64,000 bases of DNA from NCBI GenBank assembly GCA_965240325.2, contig OZ251226.1:1116001-1180000 (forward strand), given 5' to 3'. Source of the stretch: Rebecca billardiae RCC1528. Lineage: Eukaryota > Haptophyta. A program made the translations under genes and the position numbers. How positions within the stretch are numbered: the first letter of the stretch is position 1; the number at the start of each line of letters is the position of its first letter. The notes beneath the pieces were generated by a model. It saw nothing but the letters and a program-made list of their open reading frames with translations, was not told the origin of the DNA and ran no database searches. Below, piece after piece: positions 1 through 8,635 of the stretch.

Positions 1-1154
1 TGGTGAGCAGACATGGCAGCCGCGTCGAAGTGGTGCGAGCGCAGCGATGACGAAGCCAATAGACACTGCGCCAGAAGGGGGGGGTCCAAAATTGTCCCCG
101 CCGACGGCTCGATGGCTGCCGCACGTGCGTGCCCCGCGTGCCTTGCGCGTGTACGTGCACGGTAGGGCGTCCCGACAGCGAGGGCGGGGTGGCGTAGATG
201 GTCTCATGGGAGGTGTGCCCGTGTGCCGGAGACGCTTCGACACCTTGGTGGCGTGCCCACACCTCTCCTTGCCGCCGCTTGCCTGCTGCGTGCTCGGCCA
301 GCCGTGTTGAGAGCACGCCTGCGCGTGCATGGCCAATGTCAGGCGGATCGAGCCGTAGTGAGTGCGCGTGCGGGTACTCCTACCCGATGCGTCTCTCTAC
401 CACTGTCGCAAGCCCTCGTGCGCGTCGTGAAGCCTGTCGAATCCAGTCGGACACATGCCCAACATGCTCGCGAACAATGGCCGAGGAATGGCGTCAAATG
501 CGCTATTTGAAAATAAAACTGGCCATCAGCATGTCGCATACCACCATGATAACGTTGACACGTCGTGGGTTCGAGTGTCACACGGCTTAGGGTTGACTTA
601 CAAGAGCTACTGCATCGCGACCATCCGAAACACGGCCCTTGCATCAAATACATCAAATCGCGCGGCCGCATAAGACGGCAAGTACTGTAGTGCTGCGGCG
701 AATCATCGCGAGGCAAAGGACGAGGCAATGGTACTCACTGCGGCGTCGCTCACAGCGCAGGCAGGTGTTTGGCGCGGCTGCACTCTCGAGGTGGCTGGGA
801 TACAACATCCAGGTGCAGCACCCTCCCCGTGTGGTGTCAGAGCGCGCTCCCGAGCGCGTGCCTCCGAGCGCGGGGCGGCCGCTTGCTGCAATGGCCGCCT
901 CGATGAGGTGCGGCAACGCGCCCCTCACCTGCCTGCGCCGGTCTGTTTTGTGGCGGTGTCTTTGTGCAGTGTTGGATGGCGTCAATCACGCCTTAACCAA
1001 GTGTGCACGTTAAAACATAGTAAACTGTAGACAGAGTGTAGTGCCCAAGCACGGACTGCACGGAGTGCCATCAGACTGTTACTTACAGCCGAGCCATCCG
1101 CCAACTCACTCAACAGGCCAGTTGGCAGACTGTGCCGGATGAGTGCGGCACTCC
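1..1154. other. region without a recognised gene
   Basis: Only short overlapping open frames in several registers are seen here, and none resembles a protein family or has a consistent frame across possible introns. Base composition is mixed. The segment lies just beyond the stop codon of the large minus-strand gene, so its right end may hold that gene's 3' UTR. Confidence 0.5.
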
Positions 1155-4100
1155 TCAGCTCTCGATGGCCTCGTCGTGTCGCATCAGGAACGCGTTGTGC
1201 GACATCTGCCGCATCCCCACGGACGGCCTGATGGGAGGCGGCTTTGCCGACGAGCGCCGGCGCCCGAGGCGCCCGTATGGTTCAGCGGCTGGGCCCATCG
1301 GCATGCCTGCGGTGGCGGCGAGGCGCTGGGTGGGCGCGAGCTCCGATTGGCCGACCGGCGTGTTGGACAGGCGCCGTTGCTGCGCCGCTGCAAGCTCCGC
1401 CTGGCTCACCACCGGGGCGTTGGACAGGCGCCGTTGCTGCGCCGCGAGCTCGGCCTGGCCGACGACGGCGGCGTTGGACATGCGGCGTTGGGCCGCCGCG
1501 AGTTCCGCCTGGTGGCTCATGGCGTTGGACATCCGGCGCTCCGCCGGGCCCATGGCATTGGACATGCGGCGCTGCACCTCGGGGCTACCCGCCATGCGCG
1601 CCATGGCCGCTCCGGGCCCGAGCGAGAGCGGGGGCGGACCACCCGCGCCCGCGCCCGCGCCGTTGGCAAAGCCAGCATTCGACGCGCGCCGCAGCGCCGC
1701 GAGCGGCGGAGACCCGGAGGCGCCGCCATCGCCGATGGGTGCGAGCGCGCGGAGCGGCGGCGAGTTCTGCACCGCCGCGGCGGTGGCGGCGGCGGCGGCG
1801 GCGCCGCCCACGCCCGTCATCGGGCGCAGGCCTCGCAGCCTGTCCGCGGCCGCGCCGTGGCCGGCCGTGCCCGGCGCGCGCATCCACGCGGGCTGCGCGG
1901 TGCGCGCCTGCCACTCGGCTCCGCTGTAGCTCATGGCACTCTGCCGCAGGGGCTGGAGCGGCGTGCGGGGCGCGGCGGAGATCGACTCGCGCCGCGGCGC
2001 CGCGTACGACGGTACCGGCGCCGAGGCGGCCAGCGGCTGCAGCCTCAGCCTCTCCTCGTCCACCGCGCCACTCCCGTCGGCGAGGGACGGCACGCGATGC
2101 GGCCGGCGAGCGGCGGAGCCGTCCGGGTCGGTGGCGCCGCCGCCGAGCCACCGATCGCTGCCCTCCTCGCTGAGCGGCGGCGGCCCGTGCCACGGCCCGG
2201 CCGGCGGGGCTGCCAGGCTGAGGAGCGACGCGCCGCGCTCGCGCCGCGGCGGGCTGGCGCAGCGCATGCTATCCACGTCGCTCGCCTCCGCCGACTCCGC
2301 CTCCGAGTCCGGGTAGCCGCTCCCCGCGCCGTCCGCGCTCCCGAGATCGTCGAGATCGGTGTCGTCCCAACCGCCGTCATCGCCGCCGTGGTCCTCGCCG
2401 GCGCCGAGCGCGTGCTGGAGGAGCAGCGCGCGCCGCGCCTCGGAGAGCTCGCGGATCTCCGAGCCCGCAACCGACGAGTGCGCAGAGTGCGCGGCGGCCG
2501 ACCCGGGCGCCGAGCCGTCGGAGCACGTCGAGCGGCGCGCCGAGTCGAGCGATTCGTGGCCGGCCGCCGAGCCGCGCGACGACGAGAATGAGCTTCCGCC
2601 GAGCTGCTCGGAGAAGGCGTCGAGCTGCTGCGAGTCGTTCTCGCCAAAGGCGTGGCTCGCGCGGTCCTCCTCGTCCTCGTCGTCGAGCGCCGAGTGCAGC
2701 TGCGCGCGCTCCGAGGAGAGCGCGCTCCCGCCACCGTCGGCGTCGTCGCTACACACGCTCTGCGAGCGCGCCAAACCGCTCGCGCGCCGGCCGGCGCCGG
2801 GCTCGTGGTCGGACAGCGCGCGGAGGTCGTGCAGGGTGCGCACGCCGTCGTACCCACCGGCGGCGGGAGGCGGCGGGTCGGCCAGCGTGCGCCACCCGCC
2901 GCCGCCGAGCCCGCCGCCGCCATCGAGCCCAGCGCTGCCGCCACTGCCCGCAGAGCGAGGGGAGCTGGGGAGAGATTGCGATCTGGGGAGGCTGGGCTCG
3001 CTGCCGTCATCTGGCCCGCTGCTGCCGCGCCGCCCGCCGCCGCCGCCGCTGTTGAACGTGCTGTTGGCGTCGTCCTCGGCCCCGTCCTCGGCGCCCGCGA
3101 GGCCCCTCGGCGCCCGCCCGCCGCCCGCGCGCGCGAACGGCGCCATGGCCTCGTCCCAGGCCGCGCTCGGACGTTTCGCGGAAACTTCCTCGCGCGTGTG
3201 TGCGCGCAGGGCATCCGGACTCAGCCGGGCGACGGGTCCGGGGCCTTCGCCGCCCGGCGCGAGCGGCGCGGCGGTTGCGGGCGCGTGCGGGCGCAGCTGA
3301 TCGGCCGCGCCCCGCACCCCGCCGCAGTGCGTCCCGCCAGCTGCTCGGCCCACTGCGCCCGCCCCGGCGGCCATGCTGGCTGTGCCCGCTGTGGCGACCA
3401 CGCACGTAGCGCCGCCCGCCGCGCCGCGCGCTTGCGCCTCCAGACTGGGCGGGCCACGGCCCGGGCCGCCACCGGCCACGGCTGTGGCTGCGTGCGCGGG
3501 CGGCGAGGGGCCAGGCCAGCTCTCCGCGAGGGCCTCCACCGGAGCCGGCGCCCCGGCGGGGCGGCTGGCGCGGCGCCCGGCCGCTAGCTCTGGGCCGGCG
3601 CCGCGCGCGGCGGGCGCGCTGGCGACCGCCGCCTCGGCCGGCGCGGCGGCGGCGGCGGCCGACGCCTCAGTGTGGGCCTTGCGCTGGCGGGCGGAGGCGG
3701 TCTCCGCGTGCTTGCGTGCGCCAGGCTGGCGGGGGACCGAGGCCTCGGAGGGCCGGCGCGCGCCGGGCTGCCGGGCCGCCGCTGACTCGGACGGTCTCCG
3801 AGCGCCACCCTGCGTCGACTGTGAGCCTCCGCGGCCGCGCGCGCGGCTGGCCGCCTGGGCAGCTGCGCCGCCGTCTGCGTCCGCGGCGTCCGGCGTGGCG
3901 GCGGCGGCGGCGGCGTCGACGGAGGAGCCGCTGCTGCTGCCGCCGCTGCTGCCGCTCCCGAGCCCGCCGTCGACGCCCGAGCCGCTGCGCGCGTTGCGCG
4001 CACGGCGGCGGCGGCCGGCGCCGGCGCTACCGTCCTCCTGTGTGGCGGCGCGCGACGCGCGGCGTGGCTTGCGCGCTCGCTCGATGCCAGCGGCGGTCAT

Positions 4101-6659
4101 GGCGGCCTCGCGCTCGGCGTGGCTGAGCTGCACGCCGGCCGCGTCCGCCAGAGACAGCGCCTCCCGCACCAGATCGGCGGCGCGCTCCTTGGCTCCCGCC
4201 GCCGCGGCGTGCGCGGCCGTGCCGCCGTCAGCGCCAGGGCCGCCACTCCGCCCAGCGGCGCCGCTGCCCGCGCCGCCGCCGCCCATGCCGCCGCCGTCGT
4301 CCCCGGCGGTGCTCTGCGCGAGGGCCAGCGCGTCGCGCAGCCCCGAGTGCGCGAGCGAGACCGCGAGCACGTCCATCCCCGCCGCCACCTCGGCCGCCAT
4401 CGCGGCGCTCAGCGGCGGCTTGCTCTGTTTCGGCCTCGTGGCACCGCTCTCGGCGCCGTCACCGTCGCCGGCGCCGCCGCGCGCGCGCCGCCGCCCGCCC
4501 TGCGCCTCGCCGGCCTCGTCGTCCGCGTCCGGCCCAGCTCCCTCGAGGATACTGGCCAGCGCGCCCGCCAGCTTGTGCGAGCGCGCGCGCGCCTGGCTGG
4601 GGGAGGGCTGCGGCTTGGCGGCCGCATGCGCCGAGGGCGAGCTTTTTGCGCCTGCTTTGCTGCCACCGCCACTCGCAGGCTTGCTGCCGCGCCTCGCGCG
4701 CGCGCGGCCCGCCCTGTCCGATGGTCCGGCCGCGGCGGAGGGCGCGCCCGATTCGCTGCTGCCGCTGACGCGACGGCTCCCGCCCTGAGAGCGGCCGCCG
4801 CCGCCCGCCGCGCCACCCGCCGCCTTGGCGGCGGCGGCGGCGGCCGCCGCGGCCGCCGCCGCGCGCTTGCGCGAAGCAGGGGCCCACTTCCAGCCAGCGC
4901 CGAGCAGGCCTGCGGCGCCGCGCTCCGCCGAGTCCTCCGCGCCCGACTCGGAGCCGCCGTCCTCGGACTCGGCGTACGGCCCGAGCTTCCGCCGGCCGAG
5001 CGCCTCCCGCGCCTCGTCGATCGCGGCGCGCAGCTCGAGCCGCGCGAGCACGGACTTGCGCCGGCGCGAGTGGAGCACCCCGAGCAGGACGGCCGCGCCC
5101 TTTGCCTCCGACGCGGGCAGCTCGTCAAAGCCGCCGTCGTCGTCGTCGTCGTTGTCGAGGTCGCGCGCGCGCTCGGCCTCCGCCTCCGCCTCCGCCTCCG
5201 CCTGCTCGGACGAGGCGAAGAGGGCGAGCAGAGACTCGCGCGACAGCCCGCCGCTCGGCATACCGGCGGCGGCGCCGGCCACGTGCTCGTCGGCAGCGGA
5301 CGACGGTTTCGACGCCTTCTCGCCGGCGCCGGCCGCGGCCGAGGCCGCCGCCTTTGCGCGCATCACTTCGCGCGTGGGCGAGGTGCGCCCGCGCTCGGGG
5401 GACGCCTTGGTGCGCGAGCTCCGCCGGCGTGCGCCCGCGCCGCCCTCCTTCGGCGGCAGCGCCGGCTGGCCGCCTCCCTTTTCTGCGCCGCCTTTTTTGG
5501 AGCTGCCAAACGATGAGCGGCGGCGCGGCGCTCGGTGCGCGCCGCCGGTTGGCGAGCTCTGTGCCGCGGGCGCGCCGGCTGGGACCGCAGCGGTCGGAGT
5601 CGCGGCGGCGGCGGCGGCGGCGGCCGCGGCGCTCCCCGACACGCGCCGCTTCTGCTTCGATGGCTTGCCCCCGCGGCTCGCTCGGCGCGGGTGGCCCGCC
5701 TGCGCCTGCGGCTCTGACTGTCCCAGTGCCGGGAGTTGTGTCGGGCCGCCGGCCTCCGCGCCCTCGGCAGCCGCGCTCTCGGCGGCGGGCGCGACTGACG
5801 CGTCCCACAGGGCGCGATGCGCGCCGCCGGGCTGCCTGGTCGGCGACGCCGGTGCTGATGCCCCCGCGGCAGCGCCAGCCCCCGTCGGCGGCGGCATGCT
5901 GGCCGACGCCACGTTCGCCGCCTCCGCGGCCAGCCTGCCTCGCGCCTCCGCGTCCGCCTCCTCCTCCTTGTCGTGCGTGCGCACGGCGTGGAACTCGCGC
6001 AGCCTGCGCGGCGCGCGCACAATCTGCTTCGCCAGGGCCAGCCGCCGCTCGAGCTCGGCCCACGGGTCGGCGGTAGCCGCGGCGTGGTCCGCGTTCACGG
6101 CGGCCGTCGCGTCTCTCTCGAGCACCTCGAGGATCGAGTGGAGCCCCCTGCGCACGTCGTCCGCGTCGGCGGAGACGTCGGTCACTCGCTGCAGGAGCTG
6201 CGAGAGGAACGCCACGTACTCGCCTTCGTCCGCGCCAAAGTCGGTCCACGTGTCCACGAGCTCGAAGAGCCCCGCACAGAACGCAGACATGGGCATGCTG
6301 TCGGCATCGGCGGTCTCGCCGGGCGCGGCGGTGGACGCGCCGGGTCGGAAGAGGGCGAGATCGCTCGCCCAGTCCTGCAGCGCGAGAGCGCGCGCGGCCG
6401 ACTCGGGCGCGTCCTCCGCCGTGCTCCCGAGCACGCGCGAGATGCGCGTGTACAGCGCGCAGTAGTCGTCGAGCTTCATCCGATCGCCCTCCTGCAGGCC
6501 GACGGCGTTCCAGAAGCGCGCGATCGCGCCCAGGATGGCCGGCGAGCGCATGAGCAGGCGGCGCCATTCAAGCTGCTCGTCCGACTCCTCGGCCCCGTCC
6601 TCCGCCTCATCATCGTCGCTCGCCGCCCCGAAGGCACCCTCGCCGGGGTGGCGAGTCAT
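1155..6659 (-). CDS. giant low-complexity protein with a conserved N-terminal helical domain and RRxSN repeats
   Basis: A single open frame of 1834 residues; family function is unknown. The first true ATG is at 6659; the open frame continues a little upstream but only to a GTG, preceded by TTTCAG, which could be a splice acceptor, so a 5' exon is possible. Residues about 35-160 form the only compact domain (FW at 49-50, an LQDW motif, then MPMSAFC...LFEL.D.WT). The rest is Ala/Gly/Ser-rich with poly-Ala, acidic patches and many basophilic phosphosites (R-R-x-S). The C-terminus carries five imperfect tandem copies of RR(M/L)SN followed by QAELAA. A paralogue with the same N-terminal domain lies at 50119-53889. 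The architecture suggests a scaffold or kinase substrate (inference). The EF-hand-like relatedness of the N-terminal domain is a guess. Confidence 0.75.
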   Translation of the reverse strand: MTRHPGEGAFGAASDDDEAEDGAEESDEQLEWRRLLMRSPAILGAIARFWNAVGLQEGDRMKLDDYCALYTRISRVLGSTAEDAPESAARALALQDWASDLALFRPGASTAAPGETADADSMPMSAFCAGLFELVDTWTDFGADEGEYVAFLSQLLQRVTDVSADADDVRRGLHSILEVLERDATAAVNADHAAATADPWAELERRLALAKQIVRAPRRLREFHAVRTHDKEEEADAEARGRLAAEAANVASASMPPPTGAGAAAGASAPASPTRQPGGAHRALWDASVAPAAESAAAEGAEAGGPTQLPALGQSEPQAQAGHPRRASRGGKPSKQKRRVSGSAAAAAAAAAATPTAAVPAGAPAAQSSPTGGAHRAPRRRSSFGSSKKGGAEKGGGQPALPPKEGGAGARRRSSRTKASPERGRTSPTREVMRAKAAASAAAGAGEKASKPSSAADEHVAGAAAGMPSGGLSRESLLALFASSEQAEAEAEAEAERARDLDNDDDDDGGFDELPASEAKGAAVLLGVLHSRRRKSVLARLELRAAIDEAREALGRRKLGPYAESEDGGSESGAEDSAERGAAGLLGAGWKWAPASRKRAAAAAAAAAAAAKAAGGAAGGGGRSQGGSRRVSGSSESGAPSAAAGPSDRAGRARARRGSKPASGGGSKAGAKSSPSAHAAAKPQPSPSQARARSHKLAGALASILEGAGPDADDEAGEAQGGRRRARGGAGDGDGAESGATRPKQSKPPLSAAMAAEVAAGMDVLAVSLAHSGLRDALALAQSTAGDDGGGMGGGGAGSGAAGRSGGPGADGGTAAHAAAAGAKERAADLVREALSLADAAGVQLSHAEREAAMTAAGIERARKPRRASRAATQEDGSAGAGRRRRARNARSGSGVDGGLGSGSSGGSSSGSSVDAAAAAATPDAADADGGAAAQAASRARGRGGSQSTQGGARRPSESAAARQPGARRPSEASVPRQPGARKHAETASARQRKAHTEASAAAAAAPAEAAVASAPAARGAGPELAAGRRASRPAGAPAPVEALAESWPGPSPPAHAATAVAGGGPGRGPPSLEAQARGAAGGATCVVATAGTASMAAGAGAVGRAAGGTHCGGVRGAADQLRPHAPATAAPLAPGGEGPGPVARLSPDALRAHTREEVSAKRPSAAWDEAMAPFARAGGGRAPRGLAGAEDGAEDDANSTFNSGGGGGRRGSSGPDDGSEPSLPRSQSLPSSPRSAGSGGSAGLDGGGGLGGGGWRTLADPPPPAAGGYDGVRTLHDLRALSDHEPGAGRRASGLARSQSVCSDDADGGGSALSSERAQLHSALDDEDEEDRASHAFGENDSQQLDAFSEQLGGSSFSSSRGSAAGHESLDSARRSTCSDGSAPGSAAAHSAHSSVAGSEIRELSEARRALLLQHALGAGEDHGGDDGGWDDTDLDDLGSADGAGSGYPDSEAESAEASDVDSMRCASPPRRERGASLLSLAAPPAGPWHGPPPLSEEGSDRWLGGGATDPDGSAARRPHRVPSLADGSGAVDEERLRLQPLAASAPVPSYAAPRRESISAAPRTPLQPLRQSAMSYSGAEWQARTAQPAWMRAPGTAGHGAAADRLRGLRPMTGVGGAAAAAATAAAVQNSPPLRALAPIGDGGASGSPPLAALRRASNAGFANGAGAGAGGPPPLSLGPGAAMARMAGSPEVQRRMSNAMGPAERRMSNAMSHQAELAAAQRRMSNAAVVGQAELAAQQRRLSNAPVVSQAELAAAQQRRLSNTPVGQSELAPTQRLAATAGMPMGPAAEPYGRLGRRRSSAKPPPIRPSVGMRQMSHNAFLMRHDEAIES
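1350..1580 (-). repeat. tandem RRxSN protein repeats at the C-terminus
   Basis: Five imperfect copies encode RR(M/L)SN(A/T), most followed by a Gln-Ala-Glu-Leu-Ala segment. On the plus strand they appear as recurring GTTGGACAGGCGCCG-like stretches. Each copy holds a consensus for PKA-type or other basophilic kinases. Confidence 0.7.
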
Positions 6660-7093
6660 CCTCGCGGCCGGCTGGTGCCGCTGAAACACGGGAAGGAGCC
6701 GTGGTGAGGGTACCTTCGGAACGACGGATTCGTGGCTTCCGTCGTCAATAGGCCTTCATTACCCAGTCACCAGTGGAAGGCCCTTTTATTAGCATGTCTT
6801 ATTGCATCTGACCAGGGCTTCGTCAGCATGTGATTATGAAATCGGTTTTAAGCTCAATATGATCTCGTAGCAGTTATCAATTGTTGGCCCGAATTCACGA
6901 ACGGATTCTTAACCGCGTACTTATTGAGGCGAATATTCTAACACTCACTGTTCGTCAAGCTGATGAGTACTGCCAACGTACTACAGTATTGGTGTGCAAC
7001 CCGAACGTCATTAACCAAGCCGTTCAGTACTCAAGGTACTGGCCAAACGATCGCTCTGAGTCTGACGGCTGATGAAGCGGCGCTGTTGCCACC
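6660..7093. other. intergenic spacer
   Basis: About 430 bases with lower GC than the flanking exons. No protein-like frame is seen. It separates two minus-strand genes, so it should hold the promoter of the giant protein and the 3' end of the MAPR-like gene. Confidence 0.5.
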
Positions 7094-8450
7094 TCATCGT
7101 AGCCGGAAGTGCCGATTTCGATCCTGAGGGCGGTCACTGGCGTACGCGGCGGCGGCGTCGACCACGGCACGCAGCCTGTCCAAGTCGTACCCGCCCCGGC
7201 CGGCCTCCCGCTCCGGCGCAGCCGGTCCGTCCGTGCGGCCAGCGTCACCCGCGGCGCGGCGCGCTCGCACCATCTGCGCGACGGCGCGCACGCCAGCCGG
7301 CGGCTCGCCGTGCGCTCCGTCCTCCCCTGCGCCCAGCGCCTCCTCCAGATCTTCCAACGCGTCCTCAAGCGCAGCCGCTTCCGCGGCCTCCGCGGCCTCT
7401 GCGGCCTCCGCGGCCTCGCCCTCCTCGCCCTCGGCGCGCCGAGCGCGCCGCGCCTTGTCGACGTCGGCCGGCGACTGTCGATCGCCGAGCACGAGCTCTG
7501 CCAGCGCGACCTTGCTCGACTCGTCCATGGCCGGGCCGAGCAGGGTGTGCACGCCCAGCCGCAGGAATGCGAGCGGCAGCGCCTCCGCCACCGCACCCTC
7601 CGTGCGCATGCCGACAGCATCCGCCGCGTCGGCGCCCGCGCCGCGCGCGTCCGCGCTCAGCGCCCGCGCCAGCTCGCGCGCCAACGGCACCGCGCCCACG
7701 AGCGGGTACTTGTCGTGCGTCTCGAAGAACTCGAGCCAGCGGCGCGCCTCGGCGGCGCACGTGCGCGCCGCGGCGGAGCGCGCGCTCGCGCTCGCCGACT
7801 TGCGCAGCGCCGACGCGGCGCGGCGCACTGAGCCGATCAGGCAGGCCTCGGTCGTGCAGCCCGTGCAGAGGTGGAGCGTCGCGTCCCGGCCGGTGAACAC
7901 GTGGTAGGATGCGCCGGGGCCGTAGAAGCGGCGGCCGCGGCTCACGTCGTACACGCGCCCGGCGACAGAGACGTACAGCGGAGCGCCGTCCTCGCCGCGC
8001 GCGCCGGCCTCGCTGCTCCCGCCCGGCGGCGCGCGCAAGCGGCCGTCGAACTCGACGAGATCGCTCTCAGACAGGACAGGCACGCCCGAGTCATCGCCCA
8101 CGTCCAGCAGCTCCTCGGTGCCGAGGAGCATGGGCAGGATGAGCGCGTGCGACGCGTCGGCACCGAACCGCCGCTTCCGCGCCTTGTGCCGCGCGAGGTC
8201 GCGGAACAGCTGCCAGGCCCACGGCGCGCGGGCGGTACGTGAGCCGTGGGCGGTCGGCGAGGCGCAGCGTGGCGCGCGCGCGCGCGCGCAAGCGCTGCGC
8301 ACGCACCTTCATGAGAGCCAGATTGGCTGCGCGCGCTGGGGCACGGACGGTGTCCTCGGGCAGCACGAGGAGCGCCAGCGCGCAGGCGAGCACGACAACA
8401 AGAAGCGCATCGAAAAACCGGCCACAGCGCGATGCCGCCGCGGCCGCCAT
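7094..8450 (-). CDS. neudesin/MAPR-family cytochrome b5-like heme/steroid-binding membrane protein
   Basis: Two exons (8450-8307 and 8209-7094) joined across a 97-base intron (AAG|GTGCGT ... GGCAG) give 419 residues; the intron shifts frame exactly as needed. Residues about 12-31 are a hydrophobic anchor ([20 protein letters not shown]). From about residue 91 the sequence reads LSESDL...[28 protein letters not shown], the signature order of membrane-associated progesterone receptor/neudesin proteins, which bind heme or sterols on the ER or secretory route. The normally conserved tyrosines and the GPG..Y...GRDA segment are present. An Ala/Glu-rich C-terminal extension of about 200 residues is unusual for the family and rich in [10 protein letters not shown]-type helix. 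Ligand and partner are unknown. Confidence 0.8.
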
Positions 8451-8635
8451 CGCCCGATCAGCGGTTCGTCGGCGGTGGTCGTCGGTCAGTCGAATCTGTC
8501 GAATTGACTAGCTGACTCAGCCTGACAGCTAGACAGTCCGCGCAAGGGCTTGGTCCGCGGCTGCTGGCGTAATCAGACTCCACTGGCTAGAGACTCAGGC
8601 ACCCCGCAGCCACTTAGCAGGTCGCCTAGCCCTAG

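Noticed and set aside
560-585. GGTTCGAGT B-box-like motif
   Set aside because: No cloverleaf could be built around it.
1132-6465. Several long plus-strand frames opposite the giant minus-strand gene
   Set aside because: Antisense shadows of GC-rich coding DNA; they are Arg/Ala/Pro-rich and lack domains.
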